DNA from: Bacteroides acidifaciens | GTDB taxonomy: Bacteria > Bacteroidota > Bacteroidia > Bacteroidales > Bacteroidaceae | Assembly: GCF_903181435.1 (NCBI RefSeq) | Contig: NZ_CAEUHO010000004.1 | Coordinates: 806,001-870,000, forward strand | Length of the DNA stretch: 64,000 nt | Reading direction: 5' to 3' | Part shown: positions 1-10,591 of the stretch, one piece after another | Numbering within the stretch: the first letter of the stretch is position 1 | How the letters are laid out: each line of letters begins with the position of its first letter | Notes under the pieces: model-generated | The model's database searches: none | Seen by the model: the letters and a program-made list of their open reading frames with translations, nothing else | Told to the model about the DNA's origin: nothing | Translations under genes and position numbers: made by a program

Positions 1-479
1 ATAAGAATGATAAAGTAACCTGCTAATAATACAAAAATCAGATAAGGTATATACTTGTGTTTGATAAGCAAAGCGATTAATGCGGATGCTCCGTAGCAAA
101 GGGCAAGTCGTTGCATTACTCCTAAAACCCGGATTTGTGCAAAGGGAAGCGGGTCGTGGTGGTAGCAAAGCAAGGCAAACCAGTTGATGGCTATTCCAAT
201 AAGGAAAATGACAATCGTTCTCTTGATAATCTTCAGGGCAGCGGGGGTACTGAGCGTGAAGTTATACTTTCTAAGGGAGATGTAGGTGGAGATTCCCATG
301 ATAAACATGAAGAAAGGGAAAACCAGGTCTGTGGGGGTAAGACCGTTCCATTGAGCATGTTTAAGAGGGGGATATACGTATCCCCAAGACCCCGGATTAT
401 TCACCAGAATCATTCCAGCGATGGTAATGCCCCGCATTACATCGAGTGCCAGCAGGCGTTTGTTACTTGTTACATTCAT
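1..479 (-). CDS. NagX/HGSNAT-like membrane acyltransferase (DUF5009/DUF1624 type), 3' end outside the window
   Basis: The reverse strand reads from an ATG at 479 through about 159 codons to the window edge, so only the N-terminal part is present. The protein opens with a short polar stretch, then LDVMRGITIAGMILVNNPGS, the hallmark start of heparan-alpha-glucosaminide N-acetyltransferase-like proteins. Several hydrophobic segments follow (around residues 50-70, 85-105 and 130-155). An in-frame TAA lies five codons upstream, fixing the start at 479. It follows the AmpG-like gene by 41 nt and is probably the last visible gene of the operon. Family members are thought to acetylate amino sugars at the inner membrane; a role in recycling wall amino sugars is inferred from the AmpG and SpoIID neighbours. 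Confidence 0.8.
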   Translation of the reverse strand, partial: MNVTSNKRLLALDVMRGITIAGMILVNNPGSWGYVYPPLKHAQWNGLTPTDLVFPFFMFIMGISTYISLRKYNFTLSTPAALKIIKRTIVIFLIGIAINWFALLCYHHDPLPFAQIRVLGVMQRLALCYGASALIALLIKHKYIPYLIFVLLAGYFIIL

Positions 480-520
480 GACTGTTACTTGTTAATGTGT
501 TAAGTTATTAAGTAAATTGT

Positions 521-1804
521 TTATTGTTTCTTTCCAAAAGAATCATCCAGTCGGTTGCGAATCATTAATGAGGCGATAATGCCGGGTATGGTACAGATAC
601 ATACCCAGATAAAGAAGCTGGTGTAGCTGGTATGTTCCTGTATCCAGCCTGCGGGCATTCCCGGAATCATCATGCCCAGTGCCATAAATCCCGTTCCGAT
701 AGCATAATGGGCAGTCTTGTGCTCGCCTTCCGCAATATAAATCAGATAAAGCATATAAGCTGTGAAGCCGAAACCATAGCCCAGTTGCTCGATAGCTACG
801 CAGATGGATATAAATAGGGGATTATCCGGAGTGGTGGTAGCCATCCATACATATAAAATATCCGGCAGGTTGATAGCCAGTGCCATGGGGAGTATCCATT
901 TCTTGAATCCGTCGCGTGACACAAGGAAGCCGCTGATAATTCCCCCGACTAACAGGGCTATAACGCCTATCGTACCGTAAATCACTCCGACTGTTGCCGT
1001 CGATAATCCCAGCCCGCCTTTATCCGTAGTATCGAGCAGGAAAGGAGAGGCAATTTTGGTTAATTGCGATTCTCCCAACCGGTAGGTGAGCAGAAAAAAG
1101 AACATAAGCCCCCAATGCTTCTTCTTGAAGAAAGTGACGAAAGTCAGGAGAAAATCTTCCAATAACTTTCCCGGTGTCAGTCCGGAGCGTTTGACATCAG
1201 AACTGGGGCGGGGCAGAATAAAGCGATGGTATAGGGTAAGCGCAAGAAATAATCCTGCCATAAAGTAAAACGTGATGCTCCATGCCAAAGGAATGTTGTT
1301 TTGCGATGTCTCCAACCATCCTGCCAGCATCACAAGAATACCTTGACCGAAAATATTGGCGAGCCGGTAGAATGTATTTCGGATACCTACAAAGAAAGAT
1401 TGCTCTTTGTTGTTGAGCCCGAGCATATAGAAACCGTCAGCTGCGATGTCATGCGTAGCCGAACTGAACGCCAACAGCCAGAAAAAGGCAAGAGTGAACT
1501 GCACATAATGAGGCGTAGGGATAAAAAAGGCTATCCCTGCAAATCCGGCAGCAATGAGCCCTTGCATGGCAATAACCCAGGCACGCTTCGTTTTTACCAA
1601 ATCAACGAAAGGACTCCACAAAGGCTTGATGGTCCAGGGAAGATAAAGCCAGGAAGTATATAAGGCTATTTCTGTATTCGACAATCCCAGGCGCTTGTAC
1701 ATGATGACGGCAATAGTCATTACCGCTACATAGGGCAGCCCTTCTGCAAAGTAGAGGGTTGGAATCCAGCTCCAGGGATTTTTGTTTATGGTTGGCGTTG
1801 TCAT
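521..1804 (-). CDS. AmpG-like muropeptide/solute MFS permease
   Basis: This 427-residue protein has about twelve hydrophobic segments and begins with NPWSWIPTLYFAEGLPY, the typical start of Bacteroidetes AmpG-like major facilitator proteins. In Enterobacteria AmpG imports GlcNAc-anhydro-MurNAc peptides from periplasm to cytoplasm for wall recycling. The ATG at 1804 lies 15 nt after the SpoIID gene, and the acyltransferase gene starts 41 nt downstream, so it sits inside a co-transcribed block. The family call rests on the N-terminal signature and the membrane profile. The substrate (muropeptide or other anhydro sugar) is inferred from family and context. Other sugar-transporting MFS proteins remain possible. 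Confidence 0.8.
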   Translation of the reverse strand: MTTPTINKNPWSWIPTLYFAEGLPYVAVMTIAVIMYKRLGLSNTEIALYTSWLYLPWTIKPLWSPFVDLVKTKRAWVIAMQGLIAAGFAGIAFFIPTPHYVQFTLAFFWLLAFSSATHDIAADGFYMLGLNNKEQSFFVGIRNTFYRLANIFGQGILVMLAGWLETSQNNIPLAWSITFYFMAGLFLALTLYHRFILPRPSSDVKRSGLTPGKLLEDFLLTFVTFFKKKHWGLMFFFLLTYRLGESQLTKIASPFLLDTTDKGGLGLSTATVGVIYGTIGVIALLVGGIISGFLVSRDGFKKWILPMALAINLPDILYVWMATTTPDNPLFISICVAIEQLGYGFGFTAYMLYLIYIAEGEHKTAHYAIGTGFMALGMMIPGMPAGWIQEHTSYTSFFIWVCICTIPGIIASLMIRNRLDDSFGKKQ

Positions 1805-1819
1805 GGCATCAGTTTGATT

Positions 1820-3178
1820 TTATTTATATTGTCTCTCAATCGTACTACCGGGGTAGTAGTGAGATAATATCTCTTCGTATTTATAGCCTTGTTCTCCCAT
1901 TACGGCAGCACCAATCTGGCAAAGCCCCACTCCATGTCCCCATCCGGCACCGGTGAGGATAAAGCGGAAAGGGATTTCTTGCTCGTCTTTGTATTTTCTA
2001 TCTTCTTCTTTGTATTCCTTATCCACAACGAAAGCAGAACTATAAAGATGAGAAGTCGATAGGGTACGGCGTATCTCCAGTTCTTTTCCGATGGTGAGTG
2101 TGCGTAGCGTACCTACTATCTTCAGTCGGACGAGACGACCGGACGTTCCCCTTTCTACAGGAATTAAATCTATAATCTTCCCGAAATCAATACCCGAACG
2201 TTTGTGAATCAGTTCGGACAGTTCTTCTTGGGAATAGCTTACTTTCCAACGATAGAAGTCCGTAGTCTCCTGGTCGTAGTTATTTAAAACTTGACTGAGA
2301 ATCTTCTTGTTCTGTGTGTTGCAGAATGCAACGGGCGAAGTGCGTATCCACTTGTCAGCTTCAGCTTCTACGGTCAGGTCAGGAAGTTTGTTTTCTGTTT
2401 GGCTGTCCCGCTGTCCGATAAGATAGGGATGCCTTACATTCTCCCAGCAGTTCTGGAATTCTTCGAAAGCGCCGCCGCAACATTTGGAAAAACGGGCGTC
2501 GCAAATCTTTCCTTCATACATAAGCACCTCACCCCGTGTAGCGGAAACAGCCTCAATAGCCCGTGACGTTGAGGCACGAGTGATTCCTTGATAACGCTGG
2601 CAATGGTCGTCGGCACATACATCAAAGTTCTTGTGGGCTTCATGGTCATACCATTTGATAAATTGAGAATTGAGAATTGAGAATTGAGAAATGGCTGCGC
2701 TGTCCGGTTGCATCTTATTTTTTAATTTTTCATTCTCAATTTTTAATTTATTAAGTAGCCAACTTCGAGAGATAACCGCATGTGCTTTCAACAGCTCTAA
2801 AGAGGCCGTTGCACTCATTTCTGATGAAATCACGCTAGTGAGATAATCTTCGATAGAAATTATATTGATGGCGGTCAGCTTGTCGTCTTCAACGATAATC
2901 TTCAGTTCACCTTTGAATCTTTGCACTTCTTTACGTTCCCAATGGAAGTTGATGCCGATGGTTACGTCTTGCAGTTCAAAGAAAGAAGAAGTATTCTGTC
3001 GGGGAATGAAGGATAATTCATCATATTCTTTTTCCTGCCAATAGATTTTCCCTTTCCGATAAACGGCTTGCTGTATTCCGGAGATTGCTATTCCATCAGA
3101 AGAAATGAATTCATCCGGGAAAGAGAATTGAATCTCTTTCCCGGAAAGAATACCAACTGCTATTTGAGGCTCTGTCAT
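1820..3178 (-). CDS. SpoIID/LytB-domain protein (amidase-enhancer type) with an in-frame repeat insertion
   Basis: A 452-residue SpoIID/LytB family protein. SpoIID is a lytic transglycosylase acting on denuded glycan strands, and LytB enhances the amidase LytC. Family-like stretches are [20 protein letters not shown] (about residues 105-124), the small-residue and Cys-rich [18 protein letters not shown] region, and [20 protein letters not shown] near the C-terminus, which is the strongest signature. No signal peptide is evident. The ATG overlaps the stop of the upstream glycosyltransferase gene by 4 nt (ATGA), indicating translational coupling. Residues about 142-173 are encoded by a low-complexity repeat of intergenic type (2661-2752) that keeps the frame; see findings. 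The exact substrate is unknown. Confidence 0.85.
   Translation of the reverse strand: MTEPQIAVGILSGKEIQFSFPDEFISSDGIAISGIQQAVYRKGKIYWQEKEYDELSFIPRQNTSSFFELQDVTIGINFHWERKEVQRFKGELKIIVEDDKLTAINIISIEDYLTSVISSEMSATASLELLKAHAVISRSWLLNKLKIENEKLKNKMQPDSAAISQFSILNSQFIKWYDHEAHKNFDVCADDHCQRYQGITRASTSRAIEAVSATRGEVLMYEGKICDARFSKCCGGAFEEFQNCWENVRHPYLIGQRDSQTENKLPDLTVEAEADKWIRTSPVAFCNTQNKKILSQVLNNYDQETTDFYRWKVSYSQEELSELIHKRSGIDFGKIIDLIPVERGTSGRLVRLKIVGTLRTLTIGKELEIRRTLSTSHLYSSAFVVDKEYKEEDRKYKDEQEIPFRFILTGAGWGHGVGLCQIGAAVMGEQGYKYEEILSHYYPGSTIERQYK
2661..2752. repeat. Low-complexity inverted-repeat module inside the SpoIID gene
   Basis: Tandem copies of the 7-mer GAATTGA occupy 2661-2690. A complementary ATTCTCAATT followed by T/A-rich sequence lies at 2732-2752, so the two arms could pair across a loop of about 40 nt. 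This composition is typical of intergenic Bacteroides repeats, yet it is translated in frame here as a Lys/Glu/Asn/Ser-rich segment. Confidence 0.7.
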
Positions 3179-5652
3179 AAGGCGGTTTTAATGCGTTCTG
3201 CTATTTCTTGTAGTTTTTCTTTAGATATCGATACTTCCTGATAGATATCATATACCTTTTCAGGAGTCAGTTTCTCCATATCCTCTTCACGTACTATAGG
3301 GAATATGCCGTTCATTTCAGCAATAGCCGGACTGATGAGAATTTGTTCGTCTCCTTTTGCGAAATAGCAGTCAGGACGATGTTTGCTGCGTAAGAAGATG
3401 CAGCATTTGTAAGGGTATTCGGTTGCGGTTTCAAGTTCGTCTTCGTAGTTATCTCCAAAAAAATCTTTGGTGCGTTCTAATCCATACCAGGCAAGAATAT
3501 TCATCATGGGTTCCTTGCCGTTGCTATCGGCGAATAAAATGTCGTATATCGAATAAAAGGCCGTTACCATTGTTTCCTTACTATCCGCTTGAACATTAAT
3601 TAAGCTAGCCGGTGCGTATACATAATTTATTTGTAATTTGTCGTCATCTATTAAATCCGTACAATCGTTGGAGAGATCGTAAAAAATTCCAGCCATATGT
3701 TCTTCTTTTATACAGGCTTGAAAATGGGCATGATCGGGAGCGGAAGCACCGCATTCCGGTCCGTTATACATGAGGAAGTATTCTCTCATGATGTCGGTGA
3801 ATTCTATCATGTCATCAAAATATCCTGCTATGGATTGTGGGCGGTGTTCTTTGTCCGCGATGGTGAAGTGGTGTTTAAATACGGGGTAGGGGTTGACCAG
3901 TATCTGATAATTCTTATAGCTGAGGAATTCTTGTTCTTGCGGACGGTTTTTCTGGCAGAGGAAACAAGGTCGTGAGTGAACAGAGGCAGTATCTGTTTGT
4001 GCCATAGTCGAAAGAATACGTTTCGGGTTAAGGAACGCACCTGCTTCTATGAGGGTCTTGCCTATCCATTTGGAGAGATCTCTTTTTTGCTTTTTATATT
4101 GTTCCAATGTCCGATAATTCTCTTTGGCAAGTTCCCATGAAAGGGTCTGCTTTTGGAATAACTGTTCGATTTCCTGCTGAAAATTCTCTAATGTCGTTTT
4201 TTGTTGCAGGATGCGCTGTTCCAATTCCCACGTACGGAGCCGGTCTTTGTATAGATTATTCCGATTGACTTTCTCAACAGGCAACGCGGCATCCGAATTA
4301 CCTTCCCAACGGCGACAGAGGTAGACGACATCGTACACCCGCCCGATGTGATAGTCGTGTGAGATTCTCAGACCGAGTGCATAGTCTTCTCCGTAACTTG
4401 TGTTCGGCACATTGATTTCCCGAAGAATAGGAGTATAAAAAGCTCTCGGTGCTCCCAGTCCATTAATGCGCAAGGCGTTATTCCGTCCGTTATCGGGTGT
4501 CCATTCTTTATGGTCGATGATGCCGGGAGCTATCTCGTTCATGTTGAAGTCCGTCATCATGTAAGTGCCGATAACCATCGCGCAATTCTGTTCATAGAAA
4601 GCATTAACCATAATTTGCAGCGTATGTTCGTCTTTATACACGTCGTCGCTATCCAGTTGGACGGCAAACTTTCCGCATTTCTCGTGATGGATACCTACAT
4701 TCCAACATCCGCCTATACCGAGATCATCTCTTTCGGGAATGACGTGAATCAGCCGCTTGTCCGAACTAAGTTCACGTAGAGCTTCACAGGTTCCGTCTGT
4801 CGAATGGTTGTCGATGACAATGACATTGAACGGAAAGGTCGTTTGCTGGTTCAGTGCCGAGCATACGGCATCTTTGATTGTGCGAATGCGGTTGCGTACA
4901 GGTATAATAACAGAAGCTTCATATTCAAAAGTATGGGAAGAGAAGTCTACGGGACAGAAGTTGGGATAAAGATATCCGCCGATCTCCTTCAAATGCCTGG
5001 TGCATGCCTGTTCCATTTCAATCTGTACCTGACGGTTTTTAGGGTCTACATAATCGAACTGCTTCTCACCGCTTTTCCGCTTGTCGCTTTCTACTTCGGT
5101 ATATAGATATTCGTTGATATGTATCAGTCTGCTCTTTTGGGATGTTTTAAGTCTCAAATCATACAAGCCTGCATATTGATATTCCTCTTCCGTATCTTTT
5201 ATCGCTTCCTTGAATGTGTTGGCATTGAACAGTAATACCGAACCGAAATCGAAGTCGTCACGTAGACTGCCGGGTTGGTAGTCAATGACTGGAGCAGGTT
5301 TTTGCACACCGTTCATCTGTTGATAATGGTCTGCATAGACCATACCTGCTTGAGTCATTTCCATGACCTGAACCATTCTTTCAAGAGCGAACATGCCCAG
5401 TCGCAGCGCAGTGCGTTTAGTATAAACTAAAGTATATGCTTTATCGGAGTGTTCGGCAATGGCTCGCATCGCTTGTGTAGATTGCATTTTCTCTACGGAG
5501 ATGAGTTCGCATCCGGGGATGCAGACATTGGTAATCGGTGATGCCAATAAATAAATCGTGTCTACCAGCGCCGATGCGCGTAACTCCTTAACCGTCTGTA
5601 TCGTTTCTTCCAATCTGCTGAAAGGAAGAAAACAGTTGATTGTTGCTTTCAT
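3175..5652 (-). CDS. Family 2 glycosyltransferase fused to a DUF4922 HIT-like nucleotidyltransferase domain
   Basis: The open frame extends to 5823, but the start is taken as the ATG at 5652, which overlaps the symporter stop by one base (TAATG); this gives 825 residues. Residues 1-200 look like a degenerate GT-A fold. From about 246 a GT2 domain begins with [13 protein letters not shown] and has the metal-binding DSDD at 334-337. After a helical linker (about 465-530), a C-terminal DUF4922 domain shows [11 protein letters not shown] at 561-571 and HAHFQ at 641-645, resembling the HxHxQ motif of GalT/Apa2-type nucleotidyltransferases or phosphorylases. A cytoplasmic enzyme that makes or salvages a sugar nucleotide and transfers the sugar is plausible but unproven. 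It is followed by the overlapping SpoIID gene. Confidence 0.8.
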   Translation of the reverse strand: MKATINCFLPFSRLEETIQTVKELRASALVDTIYLLASPITNVCIPGCELISVEKMQSTQAMRAIAEHSDKAYTLVYTKRTALRLGMFALERMVQVMEMTQAGMVYADHYQQMNGVQKPAPVIDYQPGSLRDDFDFGSVLLFNANTFKEAIKDTEEEYQYAGLYDLRLKTSQKSRLIHINEYLYTEVESDKRKSGEKQFDYVDPKNRQVQIEMEQACTRHLKEIGGYLYPNFCPVDFSSHTFEYEASVIIPVRNRIRTIKDAVCSALNQQTTFPFNVIVIDNHSTDGTCEALRELSSDKRLIHVIPERDDLGIGGCWNVGIHHEKCGKFAVQLDSDDVYKDEHTLQIMVNAFYEQNCAMVIGTYMMTDFNMNEIAPGIIDHKEWTPDNGRNNALRINGLGAPRAFYTPILREINVPNTSYGEDYALGLRISHDYHIGRVYDVVYLCRRWEGNSDAALPVEKVNRNNLYKDRLRTWELEQRILQQKTTLENFQQEIEQLFQKQTLSWELAKENYRTLEQYKKQKRDLSKWIGKTLIEAGAFLNPKRILSTMAQTDTASVHSRPCFLCQKNRPQEQEFLSYKNYQILVNPYPVFKHHFTIADKEHRPQSIAGYFDDMIEFTDIMREYFLMYNGPECGASAPDHAHFQACIKEEHMAGIFYDLSNDCTDLIDDDKLQINYVYAPASLINVQADSKETMVTAFYSIYDILFADSNGKEPMMNILAWYGLERTKDFFGDNYEDELETATEYPYKCCIFLRSKHRPDCYFAKGDEQILISPAIAEMNGIFPIVREEDMEKLTPEKVYDIYQEVSISKEKLQEIAERIKTAL

Positions 5653-7145
5653 TATTTTATTTTTTGTTTTGTAGTATGAGTTGTGTGAGATGTTTCTTTG
5701 TCTTGTCTTTTGATGAGCAAATAAAGCCCGAGGAATGTGAACAGGGCATTGATAATCAACAACTCGTAACTGATTTGGTAACCGTTGAACCAAGCTTCCG
5801 AATTTCTTTGCAGGATATAGCAAAGTGCAGGGGACGCGATAGCTACCAACGGGATATATTTATCATAAACTTGTTTCTTGGTGAAGATGCCGAAAGCAAA
5901 CAGTCCTAAAATAGGTCCGTACGTATAACTTGCCAATGTGTAAATCGCATCAATCACACTGGTATTGTTCAGCAGATTGAAAACGAAAATAACTGCTCCC
6001 ATGACGACTGCCATACCGATATGTACATGCTTTCGTATCTTGCTGAGTGCGGCTTCCCCTTTTTTCTGTGCATGTAGAATGTCTACGGTAAAGGAAGTAG
6101 TCAGTGCTGTCAAGGCAGAGCCTGCCGCAGAATAGGCGGAAGCTATCAACCCGATAATGAACAATATCCCGACTATACCGGGAAAATAATCTCCGGTAGC
6201 GACCATCGGAAATAGCTCGTCGCTTTTTCCCGGATTCTCAATACCCTGCTGCGCTGTAAAAGTATAAAGCAACACTCCCAGCATCAGGAAAAGCAGAATG
6301 ACAAAGAACTGCGAAATGCCGCTTGTAATCATGTTCTTTTGTGAATCCCGGAAGTTCTTGCAACTGAGATTGCGCTGCATCATATCCTGGTCTAGCCCGT
6401 TCATGGCAATGACAGTGAATACCCCTGCCAGAAATTGTTTGAAGAAATACCGTTTGTCATTGACATCATCGAAAAAGAACGTCTTGGAGAAGTCACTGTC
6501 TGAAATCGTAGTGACCAGACCACTGAAATTCAGATGCAGGCTGGAAGCAATATAGTAAATACAGAGAACGACCGAAACTACCAGGCAGAATGTTTTCAGG
6601 ACATCTGTCCATATCAATGACTTCACCCCGCCGCGGAATGTATAGAGCCATACGATAAATACGGTTAGGATGACATTCAGCAAGAACGGGAGATGAAAAG
6701 GTTCGAAGATAAGCAGTTGCAGTGTCAGGCATACGAGAAAGAGCCGGACGGCTGCTCCCAACATTTTGGAAATAAAGAAAAACCAGGCTCCTGTCTTATA
6801 GGATGAACTTCCGAACCTGTTTTCCAGATATTCGTAAATGGAAACTAAATTCATGCGGTAAAAGAGAGGAACGAGCACAAACGCTATGATAATCTGTCCG
6901 ACTATAAATCCGAGTACCATCTGCAGATAAGAAAAACAGCTTGCCTGAACCATGCCCGGAACAGAGACAAAAGTAACCCCGGAGATTGTGGAACCGATCA
7001 TGGCAAAGGCAACAATATACCAAGCTGATTTACGGTTTCCTACAAAGAATCCTTCATTGTCGGCTTTACGTCCTGCTATATAAGAGATAGTGAACAGGAT
7101 TATAAAGTATGCCACAATAGTAATGGATATAACGGCTGGGCTCAT
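5652..7145 (-). CDS. Sodium:solute symporter (SSS family)
   Basis: A 497-residue, highly hydrophobic protein with about thirteen transmembrane segments. It begins with [20 protein letters not shown] and then [17 protein letters not shown], the conserved first helix and loop of SSS transporters. The later [15 protein letters not shown] stretch is also typical of the family. It is the first gene of a five-gene minus-strand operon, with a good promoter directly upstream (7194-7225). Its stop overlaps the start of the glycosyltransferase fusion. SSS proteins import sugars, amino acids or sialic acid with Na+. The substrate cannot be read from sequence; a wall-derived amino sugar or muropeptide part would fit the AmpG/SpoIID/NagX neighbours, but this is inference. 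Confidence 0.88.
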   Translation of the reverse strand: MSPAVISITIVAYFIILFTISYIAGRKADNEGFFVGNRKSAWYIVAFAMIGSTISGVTFVSVPGMVQASCFSYLQMVLGFIVGQIIIAFVLVPLFYRMNLVSIYEYLENRFGSSSYKTGAWFFFISKMLGAAVRLFLVCLTLQLLIFEPFHLPFLLNVILTVFIVWLYTFRGGVKSLIWTDVLKTFCLVVSVVLCIYYIASSLHLNFSGLVTTISDSDFSKTFFFDDVNDKRYFFKQFLAGVFTVIAMNGLDQDMMQRNLSCKNFRDSQKNMITSGISQFFVILLFLMLGVLLYTFTAQQGIENPGKSDELFPMVATGDYFPGIVGILFIIGLIASAYSAAGSALTALTTSFTVDILHAQKKGEAALSKIRKHVHIGMAVVMGAVIFVFNLLNNTSVIDAIYTLASYTYGPILGLFAFGIFTKKQVYDKYIPLVAIASPALCYILQRNSEAWFNGYQISYELLIINALFTFLGLYLLIKRQDKETSHTTHTTKQKIK

Positions 7146-7193
7146 ATCTGCTGTTTAAATTCGTTTGGGGATAAAATATCTTGAATTATGTAG

Positions 7194-7225
7194 CAAATAT
7201 AGTAGTTTTCGATGATATATTCCAA
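7194..7225 (-). promoter_or_regulatory. Promoter of the symporter-glycosyltransferase-SpoIID-AmpG operon
   Basis: On the minus strand the -7 box TATATTTG lies at 7194-7201, with a TTG -33 element at 7223-7225 and a 21-bp spacer. This matches the Bacteroides housekeeping consensus and sits about 50 bp before the symporter ATG. Confidence 0.65.
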
Positions 7226-7299
7226 TAAACAGGTTTAATTCTTAGATGCGCCTGCATGGATGCTGTAAAGAAATAGACTAGGGCTGTGGATGATAAAAA

Positions 7300-7331
7300 A
7301 TGCCGGCTGTAACATTCCTTACAACCGGCAT
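7300..7331 (-). terminator. Intrinsic terminator of the acyl-CoA synthetase operon
   Basis: Arms ATGCCGG(C/T)TGTAA at 7300-7312 and 7319-7331 pair around a 6-nt loop. On the minus strand the hairpin is followed by a run of six T. It lies 27 nt after the synthetase stop codon. Confidence 0.85.
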
Positions 7332-7357
7332 CCCATTCTGAATAGAACGTTTCTTAT

Positions 7358-9013
7358 TTATTTTTCATCATTCTGTCGGATTTCCACACGGCGAATTTTA
7401 CCGCTGATAGTCTTCGGGAGTTCTTCCACGAATTCAATCACACGTGGATATTTATAAGGAGCAGTCACTTTCTTCACATGGTTCTGCAATTCCTTAATCA
7501 GTTCTTCTCCGGCGCGATTCTTATAGTCTTTGGATAGAACAATCGTAGCTTTTACCACTTGTCCGCGAATCTCGTCGGGTACTCCGGTGATGGCACATTC
7601 CACAACAGCCGGGTGAGTCATCAAGGCGCTTTCCACTTCGAACGGGCCGATGCGGTAACCGGAGCTCTTGATAACATCATCCGCACGACCTACGAACCAG
7701 AGATAGCCGTCTTCGTCTTTCCAGGCAACGTCTCCCGTATAATAGATGCCGTCATGCCAAGCTTCGTGTGTACGTTCCGCATCGCGATAATACTCTTTGA
7801 AAAGTCCGAGGGGTTTGCCTTTGCTGGTATGGATTACGATTTGTCCCTGCTCACCGGCTTCAACCGAGCGGCCTTCGTGGTCAATCAAGTCAACATCGTA
7901 TTGCGGATTCGGCAGTCCCATGCTTCCCGGTTTCGGTTCCATCCAAGGCATGGTGGCGATAGTCAGGGTAGTTTCCGTCTGTCCGAAACCTTCCATCAGT
8001 TTGATACCCGTCAGTTTCTTGAATGTCTCGAATACGGCAGGATTCAGAGCTTCTCCGGCAATCGTACAGTATTTGAGTGAAGACAAGTCGAACTTCGTCA
8101 GGTCTTCGTGAATCAAGAAGCGGAAGATAGTAGGCGGCGCACAGAGGGAAGTGACATGATAATTCTGTATCATTTCCAAAATAGCGGCGGGAGTGAATTT
8201 CTCGTGGTCATACACGAAGATATTGGCTCCGGCAATCCATTGTCCGTAGAGCTTTCCCCATACGGCTTTTCCCCAGCCCGTATCAGCAATGGTAAGATGA
8301 AGGCTGTTCTCGTCCAGATTGTGCCAGAAGCTGCCTGTTACGATATGGCCTAGCGGATAAGTAAAATCATGTGCCACCATTTTAGGTTCGCCGGTAGTGC
8401 CGGAAGTGAAATACATCAGCGAAATATCATCGTTGGTATTTGCATGTCTCGGACGTACGAATGGAGCGGCATTCTCTATTCCCTGATGGAAATCTTCGAA
8501 GCCTTCGGGGATTTCCGGACCGACGCTGACCAGTTTTTCGACAGTCGGGCAGTCGGGCAGGGCATCTTTGATATGTTGCAGGATGATTCCTTCACCGGCG
8601 GCTACAATCATTTTGATGTCGGCAGCGTTGCAACGGTAGATAATATCCTTTTTGGTCAACAGGTGAGTGGCGGGGATGATGGTTGCTCCCAGCTTGTGAA
8701 GGGCGATGGTGCTGTACCAGAACTCGTAACGGCGTTTCAGAATCAACATTACCATGTCGCCGCGACCGATGCCCAGACTTTGGAAGTACGAGGCGGTCAT
8801 GTCCGTATATCGCTTCATGTCGGCGAATGAGAACTGGCGGCTTTCGCCTTTGTCGTTTGTCCAGAGCAAAGCGTTCTTGTCGGGTTGTTCGGCAGCCCAG
8901 GCGTCTACTACGTCATAACCGAAGTTGAAGTTCTCCGGGACGTTTATTTTCAAGTTTTTGTTGAAGTCCTCTTGTGAACTGAAAGAGGTCTGTGATAAAA
9001 ATCTTTCTACCAT
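7358..9013 (-). CDS. AMP-forming acyl-CoA synthetase (medium-chain/acetyl-CoA synthetase-like)
   Basis: A 551-residue member of the adenylate-forming (ANL) superfamily, which activates a carboxylic acid with ATP and joins it to CoA. Signature motifs are complete: the P-loop [11 protein letters not shown] at 201-211, [28 protein letters not shown], the hinge with [13 protein letters not shown], and the C-terminal SGKIRR carrying the catalytic lysine. The length and the [17 protein letters not shown] region point to the MACS-like subgroup rather than acetyl-CoA synthetase proper. The substrate is unknown. It starts 7 nt after an HTH-cupin regulator gene, so the two are almost certainly one transcript ending at the terminator at 7300. 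No signal peptide is present; the enzyme is cytoplasmic. Confidence 0.9.
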   Translation of the reverse strand: MVERFLSQTSFSSQEDFNKNLKINVPENFNFGYDVVDAWAAEQPDKNALLWTNDKGESRQFSFADMKRYTDMTASYFQSLGIGRGDMVMLILKRRYEFWYSTIALHKLGATIIPATHLLTKKDIIYRCNAADIKMIVAAGEGIILQHIKDALPDCPTVEKLVSVGPEIPEGFEDFHQGIENAAPFVRPRHANTNDDISLMYFTSGTTGEPKMVAHDFTYPLGHIVTGSFWHNLDENSLHLTIADTGWGKAVWGKLYGQWIAGANIFVYDHEKFTPAAILEMIQNYHVTSLCAPPTIFRFLIHEDLTKFDLSSLKYCTIAGEALNPAVFETFKKLTGIKLMEGFGQTETTLTIATMPWMEPKPGSMGLPNPQYDVDLIDHEGRSVEAGEQGQIVIHTSKGKPLGLFKEYYRDAERTHEAWHDGIYYTGDVAWKDEDGYLWFVGRADDVIKSSGYRIGPFEVESALMTHPAVVECAITGVPDEIRGQVVKATIVLSKDYKNRAGEELIKELQNHVKKVTAPYKYPRVIEFVEELPKTISGKIRRVEIRQNDEK

Positions 9014-9020
9014 GATATTA

Positions 9021-9575
9021 TTACATAATTACTGCCAGAAAACGTACCGTTTTGCCATCGAGCGCTTTCATGCCATGTGGGAGTTTGGAATTGAAATAGA
9101 TACTGTCTCCTTGATTGAGGATGATTTCTTTGCCTTCGATATTGATGAGCATACGTCCTTCAATCACAAGGTTGAATTCTTGCCCGTTGTGTTTGTTATA
9201 ATGGATAGGTTCGTCGTCCCCTTTCGGTTCAACGGTAACGATGAACGGGTCGGCGGTGCGGTTCATGAAGCCCGATGCCAGTGACTGGTATTTATAGGCT
9301 TTCGTACGTTCGATGCTGACGCCTTTACCGGCACGGGTTACGAAATAACTGCTCATCTTAGGTTCTTCGCCGAACATCAGGGCGTCGAGGGCAACATTAT
9401 ACGTACGTGCAATCTTCTGCAGCATGCTGACAGAAATGTCGTATTCTCCTGTTTCTGCAAGTCGGTATTCTTCAGCAGGGATGTCGCTGTCGCGGGCAAT
9501 GTCCTCAGAAGTCAGTTCCAGTACATCACGCAATCCGCGAAGGCGTTCTGCTATCTGTTTAATTTGGTCATTCAT
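9021..9575 (-). CDS. XRE-family HTH regulator with C-terminal cupin domain
   Basis: A 184-residue protein with an N-terminal helix-turn-helix of the HTH_3/XRE type (about residues 7-67, including [20 protein letters not shown]) and a C-terminal cupin_2 domain (about 105-180) with [10 protein letters not shown] and LPHGMKA, the usual metal-ligand positions. Such HTH-cupin proteins sense small ligands and often control the adjacent metabolic gene. Here the acyl-CoA synthetase begins 7 nt downstream, so regulation of that enzyme is likely. The ligand is unknown. No clear -7 box was seen in the 105-bp AT-rich gap upstream. Confidence 0.87.
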   Translation of the reverse strand: MNDQIKQIAERLRGLRDVLELTSEDIARDSDIPAEEYRLAETGEYDISVSMLQKIARTYNVALDALMFGEEPKMSSYFVTRAGKGVSIERTKAYKYQSLASGFMNRTADPFIVTVEPKGDDEPIHYNKHNGQEFNLVIEGRMLINIEGKEIILNQGDSIYFNSKLPHGMKALDGKTVRFLAVIM

Positions 9576-9680
9576 GTTATTAAGTGATTAATTATTTAAT
9601 GATTAGAGATTGATTTAGTGATTAACGGATTAGTGATTAACACTATGCAGCGCAGCTATTAACCACTACTCCGTTAATCG
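9576..9680. repeat. Short intergenic run of GTGATTAA-like repeats
   Basis: The gap between proC and the HTH-cupin gene holds three GTGATTAA words within a highly AT-rich stretch (about 9588-9640). Such low-complexity repeats are common in Bacteroides gaps. No gene or confident promoter is seen here. Confidence 0.5.
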
Positions 9681-10454
9681 TTATTTCGATGCTTTCATTG
9701 CCTGGATGATAGCGGAGGTGAAGCCGTTGTGTTCCAGTTCATTGATTCCTTTTATGGTGATTCCGCCCGGAGTAGTCACCTTGTCGATTTCTATGCTGGG
9801 GTGGGTGTCATTGTTCAGAATCAGTGCGGCGGCTCCTTTCAGTGATTGCGCTACCATAGTCATCGCGTCTTTCGGGCGGATACCCATTTCGATGCCGGCT
9901 TGCATGGCTGCTTGCACGTATTTCAGCACGTAGGCGATGCCGCAGGAAGCCAGTGCGGTGGCTGCCGCTATTTTATCTTCGGGGATAAGCATCACTGTTC
10001 CCATTTCTTTGAATAGTTGGAGAACGAATTTATCCTGTTCGTCGTTGGTATTTCGTGCGGCAACGAGTGTCATGCTTTCCAGTTCGCTGATAGCGGTGTT
10101 GGGGATAAGGCGGAACATCGGCATTTCTGGTGATACCACATAATGCGCCAGTTCCTCGAAACTGATGCCGGCGGCTACCGAGATAAGTATCTGTTTGCTT
10201 TTTAGTTTCAACTCGCGCATTACGGGTTGCATGAACCACGGCTTTACGGCAAGGATAACGATGTCTGCTCCCAGCGCCGCTTCGGCATTGCTGTGAGTTG
10301 TAGAGATACCCGGAAATTCTTTTTTCAATTGTTCCAGTTTGCCTGCACTGGGGTTGGATACGATGATATCCGAGTCCTCTATCAGACTTCCTTTTGCCAG
10401 GCCGCGAGCGATGGAACCGCCCATATTGCCTGCACCGATGATAGCTATTTTCAT
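9681..10454 (-). CDS. proC: Pyrroline-5-carboxylate reductase
   Basis: A 257-residue cytoplasmic enzyme that makes L-proline from 1-pyrroline-5-carboxylate with NAD(P)H. The Rossmann motif IGAGNMGGSIARGL is at the N-terminus. The central VSVAAGISFEEL-like and MFRLIPNTA segments and the C-terminal VTTPGGITIKGINELE, the family signature, are all present. Length is normal. It lies directly downstream of argD, but an argD terminator and its own promoter (10486-10515) separate it from the arginine operon. The neighbourhood joins arginine and proline metabolism, both of which start from glutamate. Confidence 0.95.
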   Translation of the reverse strand: MKIAIIGAGNMGGSIARGLAKGSLIEDSDIIVSNPSAGKLEQLKKEFPGISTTHSNAEAALGADIVILAVKPWFMQPVMRELKLKSKQILISVAAGISFEELAHYVVSPEMPMFRLIPNTAISELESMTLVAARNTNDEQDKFVLQLFKEMGTVMLIPEDKIAAATALASCGIAYVLKYVQAAMQAGIEMGIRPKDAMTMVAQSLKGAAALILNNDTHPSIEIDKVTTPGGITIKGINELEHNGFTSAIIQAMKASK

Positions 10455-10485
10455 ATTACGCTTGTTTTTAATGAGTTGTCATAGA

Positions 10486-10515
10486 CAAAGGTAACGGTAA
10501 ATTGCGAAAAAACAA
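10486..10515 (-). promoter_or_regulatory. proC promoter
   Basis: On the minus strand, -7 box TACCTTTG at 10486-10493 and TTG at 10513-10515 are separated by 19 bp. The -33 element lies in the T tail of the argD terminator, so the terminator and the next promoter are interleaved. Confidence 0.65.
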
Positions 10516-10560
10516 AAAGCAGCCTGAATAAGAAATAAATTTCTGATAGAGACTGCTTTT
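10515..10560 (-). terminator. Terminator of the arginine operon after argD
   Basis: Outer arms AAAAGCAG (10515-10522) and CTGCTTTT (10553-10560) enclose an inner AGAAA/TTTCT stem. On the minus strand the hairpin is followed by TTTTTGTTTTTT. Confidence 0.7.
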
Positions 10561-10591
10561 ATTGTTGGCTGTTTATTAATCAAATGAGCGG

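Noticed and set aside
5653..5823. N-terminal extension of the glycosyltransferase fusion
   Set aside because: It overlaps the symporter C-terminus; the ATG at 5652 in a TAATG overlap is the natural start.
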